Origin: RUG14515 sp045117995
GTDB taxonomy: Bacteria > Bacillota_I > Bacilli_A > RFN20 > CAG-826
Assembly (NCBI GenBank): GCA_045117995.1
Contig: JBGUOH010000006.1
Coordinates: forward strand, 9,617-73,616
Length of the DNA stretch: 64,000 bases
Direction: 5' to 3'
A program made the position numbers and the translations under genes. The notes under the pieces were generated by a model that ran no database searches, had not been told where the DNA came from, and worked only from the letters and a program-made list of their open reading frames with translations. This document shows positions 16,541 through 24,730 of the stretch, piece after piece. How positions within the stretch are numbered: the stretch's first letter is position 1; the number at the start of each line of letters is the position of its first letter.

Positions 16541-18049
16541 CTATTGATTCAAATTTTCAAAAAATTCTTTTAATTCCTTACTAAGGACTTCTTCATCCTT
16601 ATCAGAGATTTGTTTGTTTTTATTGATGTTATTTAAAACCTCACCGTTAGTGGCTTTAAATTCATCGTAAGCTTTGTCTAAGACTTTACGGACTTGACCT
16701 TTATCAAGGTTATCTAAGAAACCATTCTTAGCAACGAATAAGTCGAAGACTTGTTTATCCAATTGATAGACGTTGTATTGCTTTTGTTTGAGCATTGCCA
16801 TGAGAGCTTCACCATGATTTAAAACTGATAATGTTGAAGCATCAAGGTCACTACCAAATTGGGAGAATGACTTCATTTCTAAGTAGCTCGCTAATTCGAT
16901 TTTTAAGGCACGAGCGACTTGTTTTGTGGCTTTGAACTGGGCATCACCACCAACACGGGAAACGGAAAGACCACTATCAATAGCCGGTCTTTGACCAGCG
17001 TTGAATAAATCCGCTTGTAAGAAGATTTGTCCATCGGTAATGGAGATGACGTTAGTCGGAATATAAGCACTGATGTCACCGGATTGTGTTTCAACAATTG
17101 GTAAAGCGGTAATGGAACCACCACCAAATTCAGGAGCTAACTTACAAGCTCTTTCAAGAAGTCTACTATGGAGATAGAAGACATCACCTGGATAAGCTTC
17201 TCTACCTGGCGCTCTCTTTAATAAAAGAGATAATGTACGATAAGCGACAGCGTGTTTACTTAAATCATCATAGACGATTAAGACATCTTTGCCTTGGTAC
17301 ATGAATTCTTCCGCCATCGCACTACCAGCGTATGGAGCAATATAAAGTAAAGGCGCTGGTTCAGAGGCGGAAGCACTGACCACAATGGTATAATCCATCG
17401 CTTTGAAGCGTTTTAATTTATCAACGATTTGGGCAACTGTAGAATTCTTTTGACCAATAGCCACATAAATACAAATAACGTTCTTATCTTTTTGATTGAG
17501 GATGGTATCAATGGCAATCGCGGTTTTACCGGTTTGTCTATCACCGATAATAAGTTCTCTTTGACCACGACCAATTGGGGTCATCGCATCAATCATTGTG
17601 ATACCTGTTTCAAGTGGGGTATCAACACTTTTTCTCTTAATGACGCCTGGAGCAATAACTTCGATTGGACGTCTATTAGTGGTTTTGATTTCACCTAAGC
17701 CATCGATTGGTTGACCAAGGGAATTGACCACTCTACCTAATAGAGCTTCACCAACTGGGACTTCCATGACCATCTTTGTACGATTGACTAAATCGCCTTC
17801 TTTAACCAAGGAATCGTTACCTAAAAGGACAACACCCACACTATCGCTGTCCAAATTCATGACCATACCGTAGACGTTATTTGGGAATAACAAAAGTTCA
17901 CCAAGCATAGCTTTTTCTAAACCATAGACATTAGCGATACCATCACCGACAGAGACGACTGTACCGACGTCATTACTATCGATTTTGTGGCGGTAGTTTT
18001 TAATTTGCTCCTTAATGAGAGCACTGATTTCATTAGCGTGGATTTTCAT
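16541..18049 (-). CDS. atpA: ATP synthase alpha subunit
   Basis: 502-residue non-catalytic nucleotide-binding F1 subunit. Walker A is GDRQTGKTAIAID; LIVYDDLSKHAVAYR and PGREAYPGDVFYLHSRLLERA are family signatures; the Arg finger region is DSGLSVSRVGG. AAGGAG lies upstream of the start. Confidence 0.98.
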   Translation of the reverse strand: MKIHANEISALIKEQIKNYRHKIDSNDVGTVVSVGDGIANVYGLEKAMLGELLLFPNNVYGMVMNLDSDSVGVVLLGNDSLVKEGDLVNRTKMVMEVPVGEALLGRVVNSLGQPIDGLGEIKTTNRRPIEVIAPGVIKRKSVDTPLETGITMIDAMTPIGRGQRELIIGDRQTGKTAIAIDTILNQKDKNVICIYVAIGQKNSTVAQIVDKLKRFKAMDYTIVVSASASEPAPLLYIAPYAGSAMAEEFMYQGKDVLIVYDDLSKHAVAYRTLSLLLKRAPGREAYPGDVFYLHSRLLERACKLAPEFGGGSITALPIVETQSGDISAYIPTNVISITDGQIFLQADLFNAGQRPAIDSGLSVSRVGGDAQFKATKQVARALKIELASYLEMKSFSQFGSDLDASTLSVLNHGEALMAMLKQKQYNVYQLDKQVFDLFVAKNGFLDNLDKGQVRKVLDKAYDEFKATNGEVLNNINKNKQISDKDEEVLSKELKEFFENLNQ

Positions 18050-18051
18050 GA

Positions 18052-18588
18052 TTAAAGCTCCTTTCCTAAGAGGTCAATCTGCATTTTTTCTAGTTGGTTT
18101 TTAATTGAACCATCATAGACGTGGGAATTGATGACCACTTTGACACCACCGATTAAGGTTGGATCAATATGTGGGATGAGTTCGACATCCATGTGTTCAA
18201 GTTGACTAATCTTATCTTTGATTTTATTAACGGTTACTTTATCCAAAGCAAACGCGGAATAAATCAGCCCTTCTTTAACGCCTTTATATTCATTACATAA
18301 AGAATTAAACGCCATGAGGATATCCTTAATCATATAGGTTCTATTGTTATCGATAATAACCTTTAAAAGATTAACGATGTCTTCATCAAAATCTTTCAAG
18401 ATTTTAGTAGCGATATCTTTCCTTTCATTACCACTCATAAAGCGGGAATCTAAAAGCATTAAGAAATCAGCATTATCTTCAATAATTTCCAATAATGTTT
18501 TCTCTTCCTCTTGTAGCTTAATTAGTTTCTTTTCTTCTAGGCCAATCGAGAACAATGCTTCAGCGTATGTTTGGGCGATTTGATTCAT
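18052..18588 (-). CDS. atpH: ATP synthase delta subunit
   Basis: 178 residues; the cap that joins F1 to the peripheral stalk. Starts MNQIAQTYAEALFSIG as usual for AtpH/OSCP and ends with the typical DPTLIGGVKVVINSHVYDGSIKNQLEKM. Identified by motifs and by position between atpF and atpA. Confidence 0.95.
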   Translation of the reverse strand: MNQIAQTYAEALFSIGLEEKKLIKLQEEEKTLLEIIEDNADFLMLLDSRFMSGNERKDIATKILKDFDEDIVNLLKVIIDNNRTYMIKDILMAFNSLCNEYKGVKEGLIYSAFALDKVTVNKIKDKISQLEHMDVELIPHIDPTLIGGVKVVINSHVYDGSIKNQLEKMQIDLLGKEL

Positions 18589-18595
18589 AGGTAAA

Positions 18596-19138
18596 TTAAT
18601 TTAATCGATTGATAAAGTCTTCAGCGAGTCGAGTGTTATCATCTTTATCGACTTCGCGTTTTAAAATTTCTTTTGAAGCGGTTAATGCGACATTAACCAT
18701 TTCTTTTCTAATGTCGTTAAGAGCATCTTGTTTCGCTTGTTCAATGTCTTGTTCAGCGGCAATTTTCATGTCCTTAACTTCACTTCTAGCCTCTTCCATC
18801 ATTGCTTCGTATTTTTCTTCGCCTTTCTTAGTGGCGTTTTCAATGATTTGGCTGGCTTCACTTTTTGATTCACTTAAGATTCTTTTGGCCTCTTGGGTTT
18901 CCTTGACGGCTAAAGTGTGACTTTCAGTGGCTTGATCGATTTCTTGTTGGATATAATCCGCACGCTTTTTAAGCATTTTTTTAACAGGCTTATAAGCGAA
19001 GAAGAAAACGACAAGTAGAAGGATAATAAAAGAAGAGAATTGAATGACAAAAGAAACCCAGTCAGGGATTAACTTTTGGGCAATCGACGCCATTTTTTCA
19101 CCAATGTCGTCCATGTTACTTAATAATTTAAGTACCAT
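18596..19138 (-). CDS. atpF: ATP synthase b subunit
   Basis: 180 residues. One N-terminal membrane helix (about residues 28-48, VSFVIQFSSFIILLLVVFFFAY) followed by a long charged coiled coil, the peripheral stalk. KPVKKMLKKRADYIQQEID after the helix is the family signature. The start with MVLKLL is supported by AGGAGG seven bases upstream; the 27 residues before the helix are a little longer than in Bacillus. Confidence 0.95.
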   Translation of the reverse strand: MVLKLLSNMDDIGEKMASIAQKLIPDWVSFVIQFSSFIILLLVVFFFAYKPVKKMLKKRADYIQQEIDQATESHTLAVKETQEAKRILSESKSEASQIIENATKKGEEKYEAMMEEARSEVKDMKIAAEQDIEQAKQDALNDIRKEMVNVALTASKEILKREVDKDDNTRLAEDFINRLN

Positions 19139-19153
19139 AGTTCTTTCCTCCTA

Positions 19154-19378
19154 TTACTTTGTAAATAAAATCAAAATTGAGATGAGCAATGAGTAAATAG
19201 CTGTGGTTTCAACAAGAGCACAGGCTAAGATCATTGAGGTTCTGAGTTTGCCATACATTTCTGGGTTACGGGACATACCGTCTAATGCGTGAGCACAGAC
19301 CATACCTTCACCGAGAGCACTAGGCATGACGCCTAAGATGGCAATAGCGGCGGCTAAAACGTTTAATGAACCGGTCAT
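19154..19378 (-). CDS. atpE: ATP synthase c subunit with two membrane carboxylates
   Basis: 74-residue hairpin forming the rotor ring. Helix 1 is about 4-28, the polar loop SRNPEM, helix 2 about 46-72. The ion-binding Glu of helix 2 is in LVETTAIYS; next to it are Thr-Thr and a Tyr five residues on, the pattern of sodium-binding rings. Helix 1 carries a second Glu (ALGEGM) at the place of the ligand Gln of the Ilyobacter sodium ring. This E...ET...Y set matches the two-carboxylate motif described for the Fusobacterium nucleatum ring (known literature), which suggests Na+ coupling. GGAAGGAGG upstream. Confidence 0.96.
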   Translation of the reverse strand: MTGSLNVLAAAIAILGVMPSALGEGMVCAHALDGMSRNPEMYGKLRTSMILACALVETTAIYSLLISILILFTK

Positions 19379-20118
19379 GCTTTCTTCCTCCTTCCTAAAG
19401 TATTTAAATCAATGTCTTCTGGGATTTCTTGACCCACAAAGATGGAGGTCAAAAGAATGAAGACAAATGTCTGGATTAAACCAGAGAATATATCGAAATA
19501 TGCGTGGAGAATGGCTAATGGGATTGGCGCTAAGAATGTTTCATTCCAACCCGCTGGAGCAAAGGAGAAAATCATTTGTGATAAATCTCTTAATGCTGAC
19601 TCCACGATTGTTAAAAGAGCCCAACCCGCGATTGCATTACCAAATAAACGGAGAGTGAGCGATAAAAGAGGTGCCCACATAGAAATTAAGTTAATTGGTA
19701 AGAAGATTGGTATTGGGTCGATATAACGTTTGAAATAAGCCCATTTAGTAAATCTCGCAGATGTGTAATGGATTAAAAGGAATGTGGTTAAACCCAAGGA
19801 TAATGGGATAGCCATGTATGTTACCGGTGAGGGTAAACCAGTTAAACCGAAAATGAATGAAATAAATAGATAAAGAGCGACGCCCATGATGAAGCCACCA
19901 AAGTTTGGTAATGTGGTGCCCACTAAATCACGGGAGAAGTCATCAAAGAATTTCACTCCGCATTCTGCTACTAATAAAAGGCCTTTAGGCTTTTTAAGCG
20001 GATTTTGTCTAGCCGCTAAAATGCCCACGATTAAAGAAAGGACCATGATAATGAATATCACGATAAGCGATGATATTAATTCACCTGTAATTTCAAATTT
20101 AAAGAAATTATCGAACAT
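19375..20118 (-). CDS. atpB: ATP synthase a subunit
   Basis: 247-residue membrane subunit forming the ion half-channels. About five or six hydrophobic helices; the essential Arg is in LTLRLFGNAIAGWAL, and the last helix has IFSGLIQTFVFILLTSIFVGQ. The start is set at the ATG at 20118, which has AAAGGA seven bases ahead, and not at the in-frame TTG at 20133, which would put the ribosome site inside the coding region. Overlaps the end of the upstream membrane gene by 11 bases and atpE by four. Confidence 0.95.
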   Translation of the reverse strand: MFDNFFKFEITGELISSLIVIFIIMVLSLIVGILAARQNPLKKPKGLLLVAECGVKFFDDFSRDLVGTTLPNFGGFIMGVALYLFISFIFGLTGLPSPVTYMAIPLSLGLTTFLLIHYTSARFTKWAYFKRYIDPIPIFLPINLISMWAPLLSLTLRLFGNAIAGWALLTIVESALRDLSQMIFSFAPAGWNETFLAPIPLAILHAYFDIFSGLIQTFVFILLTSIFVGQEIPEDIDLNTLGRRKKA

Positions 20119-20497
20119 TGTTATCCTTTCCAATAAACGCTAAGAGGGTTAATAAAGATATCGTTAAGTAAGAGACAACTAAGAAGATTGGTGAAACAGT
20201 GACGATACTAAAACGATACTGCAAGAATGCAAATAAAGCCGTTAATAAAGCCACTAATCCCAATCTTAGGTAGATGGCAAAGATATCGAGTTTGATTCTC
20301 GCTTTGCCACCCTTCTTGCTCAAATAGAGTATTAACCAAGACAAGGAGACGATTAATCCCCCTAGCAGGACTGCAAGAGCGATCTCGTAATGATTGAACC
20401 AAAAGAGAAATAGCGTTCCAAGAAAACCAAGGATGGTTAATGACGAGGAAATAATAAGCGCTTTAAATTCTACTGTTTGGTTCCAAAATTTTTTCAT
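20108..20497 (-). CDS. atpI: AtpI-like membrane protein
   Basis: 129 residues with four hydrophobic helices (about 13-33, 35-57, 76-95, 102-122) and basic loops. Little sequence identity is recognisable; the assignment to the AtpI type (c-ring assembly helper in the membrane) rests on size, four helices and the position directly before atpB. Shares one base with the end of pfp, so it is co-transcribed with it. Confidence 0.7.
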   Translation of the reverse strand: MKKFWNQTVEFKALIISSSLTILGFLGTLFLFWFNHYEIALAVLLGGLIVSLSWLILYLSKKGGKARIKLDIFAIYLRLGLVALLTALFAFLQYRFSIVTVSPIFLVVSYLTISLLTLLAFIGKDNNVR

Positions 20498-21702
20498 TAT
20501 TTAACTTTGATACGTTTGAAGTTAGTCACTGGGGCGATGCCATCTTTGTAAACAAGTTTGACTTCACCTTGGACTAATGGACGTAAGTAATCTCTGAAGC
20601 TATCGCTCATACGTGTCGCGTCGATAATCATTTCTGGTTTGACGTGGCTGACAGCGTTAGCAACTTTGCTTAATGGAGCAAGTTTGAATTTGATTTTGTA
20701 TGGGTTTTGGCTAACTCTTTCGAAGATAACCATTTTGCCTGTTCTACCTTTTAAGGCAGCTTGGACAGCTTTTTCACCGGTCTTGATAGCTTCTTTGCGG
20801 TCGACTAAAGAGACGAAGGCTGGGAAGGCTCTTTGAACGATGGAGAATTCCACTGCTCTTGTACCGATGTCTAATCTGTTTTCAACGATTCTGCAGAGTT
20901 CAGCAGCAGCGCCACCTAATTGGGCGTGACCGAAACCGTCAACACGGACGTTGGTCATATCTCTTTCGAATTGTAAACCTTCAGAGATAGCGACTAAGGC
21001 AAAGCCTTTTTCTTTATAAACTCTTTCGACATCTTTTAAGAATTGTTCTAAGTCAAACTTCATTTCTGGTAAGTAAATGAGGTGTGGTCTTGTTTGTTCT
21101 GGTAATAAGTCAACAGAAGCTGTTAACCAACCAGCATCACGACCCATGATTTCCACAATGTGTACTTTACCTTTCTTGAAGCAGTTAGCGTCCATAGCGA
21201 ATGCGTTAACGCTGTTCATAACGAATTTAGCAGCACTTGGGAAACCTAAAGAGTGGTCTGTGCAGGCTAAGTCGTTATCGATTGTTTTTGGAACACCGAT
21301 AACTTTGACATCATCGATACCTAATTCTTTAACTAACTTAGCAAGTTTATTACATGTATCCATGGAGTCATTACCACCATTGATGAAAACGTAACCAATG
21401 TTGTGTTTTTTGATGTTTTCAATGATAGCGGCATATTCAGGAGTATGGATATCCTTTGGAAGTTTTCTTCTTGTGGTACCTAAGATACTACCTGGTGTTT
21501 GAAGAAGAAGTTCGATTTGTTCATCGTCTTCTAAACCTAAATCGATTAAATCGTCATCGATTAAGCCTTCAACACCGTGTTGAGAGCCATAGATGTGACC
21601 GATTAAATCTGGATGTTTTTTTGCTTCTTTAATCGCACCATATAATGATGTGTTAATGACTGATGTTGGTCCACCGGATTGGATGTAAACCATGTTTTTC
21701 AT
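20497..21702 (-). CDS. pfp: Pyrophosphate-dependent 6-phosphofructokinase
   Basis: Phosphorylates fructose-6-phosphate using PPi, reversibly. 401 residues. Donor-site residues point to PPi use: NGGNDS in place of the GGDGS of ATP enzymes (Asp replacing the Gly that admits ATP) and GVPKTIDNDL with Lys. MGRDAGWLTAS and PGSILGTTRRKLP are family stretches. It heads the ATP-synthase operon (one-base overlap with atpI), an unusual position. An A/T-rich TTATATAAAATA stretch upstream may hold the promoter; AAAGGAG is the ribosome site. Confidence 0.92.
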   Translation of the reverse strand: MKNMVYIQSGGPTSVINTSLYGAIKEAKKHPDLIGHIYGSQHGVEGLIDDDLIDLGLEDDEQIELLLQTPGSILGTTRRKLPKDIHTPEYAAIIENIKKHNIGYVFINGGNDSMDTCNKLAKLVKELGIDDVKVIGVPKTIDNDLACTDHSLGFPSAAKFVMNSVNAFAMDANCFKKGKVHIVEIMGRDAGWLTASVDLLPEQTRPHLIYLPEMKFDLEQFLKDVERVYKEKGFALVAISEGLQFERDMTNVRVDGFGHAQLGGAAAELCRIVENRLDIGTRAVEFSIVQRAFPAFVSLVDRKEAIKTGEKAVQAALKGRTGKMVIFERVSQNPYKIKFKLAPLSKVANAVSHVKPEMIIDATRMSDSFRDYLRPLVQGEVKLVYKDGIAPVTNFKRIKVK

Positions 21703-21747
21703 AAATAGCTGTTCTCCTTTATATTTTATATAAGATATATAATTGGC

Positions 21748-22269
21748 TTAGATAATTTCCATGTGGAGATGTTTTAAAACATCAAAGGCCTTTTCTTGCA
21801 TATCTAAATCGAATGAAGAAGTAGCATCTCTCACCACTTTCACTTTTGCGTATGGTGAGGCTGATGATTTAGCGATAATCGCGTTACTGAACACGCATAT
21901 GTCACTCACGAGTCCACATAGATAAATCTCGTCATAGTTGCCTTGTTCAATATAGTGGCCTAATTCTTTGCTACCAAAATCATGTTTAATAAAGACTTTG
22001 GAAGAACCCACTAGATCTCTAATAGATGGATGTAACTGCCAGCCTTCAGTGCCTTCAATGCAGTGAGGAGCAGGTAAGTATTTGCCTTCGTTAGTGTTCA
22101 TGTAATCCGCATCATGTGTGTCATAGGTGAACACCACTTCATCCTTATTAGCGCGAAATTCTTTAATGAGTTCCACGATACGAGGAGCAATCTTTTCGGC
22201 GCCTTTAAAACCAAGTGCACCGTCCACAAAATCGTTTTGATAATCAACGACAACGAGTAATCTTTGCAT
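21748..22269 (-). CDS. pncA: Nicotinamidase (isochorismatase family)
   Basis: Hydrolyses nicotinamide to nicotinate for NAD salvage. 173 residues. The catalytic triad appears as Asp in VVDYQNDFVDGALG, Lys in VFIKHDFGSKEL and Cys in LCGLVSDICVFSNA. HDADYMNTNEGKYLPAPHC matches the metal-site loop (Asp, His, His) of PncA. AAAGGAT upstream. Divergent from the uridine-kinase gene; NAD is probably made by salvage, though no other NAD gene is visible here. Confidence 0.88.
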   Translation of the reverse strand: MQRLLVVVDYQNDFVDGALGFKGAEKIAPRIVELIKEFRANKDEVVFTYDTHDADYMNTNEGKYLPAPHCIEGTEGWQLHPSIRDLVGSSKVFIKHDFGSKELGHYIEQGNYDEIYLCGLVSDICVFSNAIIAKSSASPYAKVKVVRDATSSFDLDMQEKAFDVLKHLHMEII

Positions 22270-22364
22270 ATATAATCCTTTCTAGCCGATAAACACTATA
22301 TCACATTCTATATTTAAAAAATATAAAAATCGAAAAAACTCGTTCTTTTCCTCTTTGAATCGGT

Positions 22365-22370
22365 TATAAT
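22365..22370 (+). promoter_or_regulatory. Probable -10 box of the TGS-uridine kinase gene
   Basis: Perfect TATAAT; the -35 region is weak (GTTCTT at 17 bases). It leaves a leader of about 62 bases ending in TAGGAGG ten bases before the ATG at 22440. Confidence 0.45.
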
Positions 22371-22439
22371 ATTTTTGCTTGAATTAATCCTGATATTTGT
22401 TTAGAATGAAGGACTTCACATTTTTAGGAGGAACTAACA

Positions 22440-24083
22440 ATGTCGTTCAAAGTTGTTTTTAACAATAAAGAAAAGATTTATGATGCCCCAATTACAGTGC
22501 TTGATGTCGTGGGCAAAGATAGAAGTATTATATGTGCTTATGTCAACGGTCGTGTCCGTGAATTAACATATACTTTAGATAAGGATTCTGAGATTGTCCC
22601 TTTAACCTGCAAAGACAGAGATGCAAAACCAATTTATGAATCATCTCTTCGTTTCTTGGTGGCGATGGCAATGCATAACATTCACCCTCACTATGAGATT
22701 AGATTTGCCTATAACGTTTCTAGATCAATCTTCTTACAAATCCTCAATCCAGGCACATGTGCTTCCGGTATTATGATTAAAGAATTAATCGCCGAAATGA
22801 ATAAGCTTGTCGAACAAGATTTACCACTCGTTAGACAAATCGTTTCCAAAGAAGAAGCTGCAAGAATTTTCGCGGAAGATGGCTATCAAGATAAAGTAGA
22901 TATCTTAAGATATAGACCAGAAAAGACCGCGCATATTTATCACTGTGGCAATTACAGAAACTATATGTATAACCGTATGGTCCCATCCACTGGTTATATT
23001 AAAAAATGGTTAGTCAGATACTACCATCCAGGTATTATCATTCAATATCCACGTCCTGACTTTAATGGTGAAATCCCACCATTTGAAGATGCTCCAACAT
23101 TTGGTAAAACATTAAAGAGAGCCCATCAATGGGGTGTCGCTACTGGTTGTGATAACATCGTCGGTATTAACCAAAGAATCGAAAGAGATGGCGATGTCGA
23201 ATTTATCACACTTTGCGAACAAAAACACAATCGTCAATTATGTGAATTAGGTCAAATGATTGAAGACGAAAGAGAATCCATTCGTTTGATTTGTATCGCT
23301 GGTCCATCCTCTTCTGGTAAGACCACTTTCGCGAATAGATTAAGAATTGAATTATTATCTCGTGGTATTAAACCAATTCGTATTTCTATGGATGACTACT
23401 ATCTTGATAGAGGCCAAGCCCCACTTGATGAAGATGGTAAACCAGATTTAGAATCTGCGGATGCATTAGACATTGATTTATTTAACCAAAACTTAGCGGA
23501 CTTAGTCGCTGGTCTTGAAGTTGAATGTCCAAGATATGATTTTAAAGCGGGCGCTCGTGCAGCAGTTGGCAGAAAACTTGTCGTTCCACAAGATCAACCA
23601 ATCATTATTGAAGGTATTCACGCTTTAAATGAACGTTTAACAGCGTCCATCCCTGCTCACCAAAAGTTCAAAATCTTTATTGCCCCACAATCACAAGTCA
23701 ATATCGATAACCACAACCCAGTCAGTTTAACTGACTTAAGATTATTAAGAAGAATCGTTCGTGACCACCAATTCCGTAATTCTTCCGCCATTAGCACTAT
23801 TGCCATGTGGCCAAGTGTTAGAAAAGGCGAATTCAAATGGATTTACGATACACAAGAAGGCGCTAACTATGTCTTTAACTCCTTCTCTGCTTATGAATTA
23901 TCCGTCATGAAAAAGTATGCGATGCCGTTGCTCGAAGAAATCGATACTGAGTCTGAATATTTCCCAGTCGCGGAAAGATTAATCCGTATGCTCAAGTTCT
24001 TCGATGACTTAAGTGATCAATGGGTTCCATGCAACTCCATCATTCGTGAATTCATCGGTGGTTCATGCTACCAAGACGACTAA
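22440..24083 (+). CDS. Uridine kinase-like P-loop kinase with ThrRS-type N-terminal domains
   Basis: 547 residues. The N-terminal 60 residues look like a TGS domain (APITVLDVVGKD, ICAYVNGRVRELTYTL), then a region related to the second additional domain of threonyl- and alanyl-tRNA synthetases (about 65-230). The C-terminal half is a uridine kinase/phosphoribulokinase domain with P-loop GPSSSGKTTFANRL, ISMDDYYLDR and IIIEGIHALNE. Such fusions are common in anaerobic Bacillota and Thermotogota and are usually annotated as nucleoside kinases; the substrate is not proven. TAGGAGG precedes the ATG. Confidence 0.88.
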   Translation: MSFKVVFNNKEKIYDAPITVLDVVGKDRSIICAYVNGRVRELTYTLDKDSEIVPLTCKDRDAKPIYESSLRFLVAMAMHNIHPHYEIRFAYNVSRSIFLQILNPGTCASGIMIKELIAEMNKLVEQDLPLVRQIVSKEEAARIFAEDGYQDKVDILRYRPEKTAHIYHCGNYRNYMYNRMVPSTGYIKKWLVRYYHPGIIIQYPRPDFNGEIPPFEDAPTFGKTLKRAHQWGVATGCDNIVGINQRIERDGDVEFITLCEQKHNRQLCELGQMIEDERESIRLICIAGPSSSGKTTFANRLRIELLSRGIKPIRISMDDYYLDRGQAPLDEDGKPDLESADALDIDLFNQNLADLVAGLEVECPRYDFKAGARAAVGRKLVVPQDQPIIIEGIHALNERLTASIPAHQKFKIFIAPQSQVNIDNHNPVSLTDLRLLRRIVRDHQFRNSSAISTIAMWPSVRKGEFKWIYDTQEGANYVFNSFSAYELSVMKKYAMPLLEEIDTESEYFPVAERLIRMLKFFDDLSDQWVPCNSIIREFIGGSCYQDD

Positions 24084-24120
24084 TCAATATTATTTGATTA
24101 AGCCATAACTAATTTGTATA

Positions 24121-24160
24121 ATACCCTCTAGAGAATAATCAACACTGGAGGGTATTTTTT
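24121..24160 (+). terminator. Terminator hairpin that also contains the next gene's ribosome site
   Basis: ATACCCTC (24121-24128) pairs perfectly with GAGGGTAT (24148-24155), followed by TTTTT. It ends the kinase transcript. GGAGGG (24147-24152) is at the same time the only Shine-Dalgarno sequence of the gene starting at 24161, so the 3' arm of the hairpin hides it. Confidence 0.75.
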
Positions 24161-24688
24161 ATGAGAGGTGGAAGATATCTTAACGAAGAGCAATCATTTC
24201 TTGTGGATGATAAAGGTTATAAATACGTTCTTAAGGAACAACCTGATTTAGACTCTTTAGTGGTTCTCGCTAAAAGAGATAGAACTAAAAACAAGAATGC
24301 CGCTATCGCTATTGAAATCTTTTTAGGTATTCTTACTTTTCCTTTAATGTTTATTGGTGTTTTATTCTTTATTGTTGCCTATGTAACAAAAGCCCACGTT
24401 GATGATAACAACAAAGCTCAATTTGAATGTGTTTACTATGATGAAAAGAAAAACACTATTATCTTCCGCACTGTTAAGGAAAAGCTTTGGTTAGAATTTG
24501 CACCTGAACGCATTAATGATGTATTCAATATCGATACCGATGATGTGTTCGGTTTAAATGTTCAAGTCAGTGAAGAATATGGCGATGTTATCTACTTCAG
24601 TATTGGTTACGCTACTCAAGAAGAGAAATCTAAGTTATCAAAAAGCATTAAAATGATTAAAGAAGGAAAGTTTGATTCGGCATTCTAA
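24161..24688 (+). CDS. Membrane protein, function unknown
   Basis: 175 residues. A charged N-terminal 45 residues, one long or two short hydrophobic helices (about 46-78, AIEIFLGILTFPLMFIGVLFFIVAYV), then a soluble acidic C-terminal domain of about 95 residues with alternating strands (CVYYDEKKNTIIFRTV, DVIYFSIGYA). No family recognised. The ATG directly follows the T-run of a terminator-like hairpin whose 3' arm holds its ribosome site, so expression may depend on RNA folding or read-through. Confidence 0.7.
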   Translation: MRGGRYLNEEQSFLVDDKGYKYVLKEQPDLDSLVVLAKRDRTKNKNAAIAIEIFLGILTFPLMFIGVLFFIVAYVTKAHVDDNNKAQFECVYYDEKKNTIIFRTVKEKLWLEFAPERINDVFNIDTDDVFGLNVQVSEEYGDVIYFSIGYATQEEKSKLSKSIKMIKEGKFDSAF

Positions 24689-24705
24689 TAAATTACAGGT
24701 AATTT

Positions 24706-24730
24706 AAAAGCTCCGTTAGGAGCTTTTTTT
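24706..24730. terminator. Bidirectional terminator
   Basis: AAAAGCTCC (24706-24714), loop GTTA, GGAGCTTTT (24719-24727) with further T. Serves both the plus-strand gene ending at 24688 and the minus-strand gene whose coding region ends at 24716; that gene's stop lies in the hairpin. Confidence 0.8.

Noticed and set aside
20119..20133. TTG start for atpB
   Set aside because: The ribosome site AAAGGA would then be inside the gene; the ATG at 20118 is correctly spaced.
20497..21702. ATP-dependent PfkA
   Set aside because: GGNDS and PKTIDND at the donor site are those of PPi enzymes.
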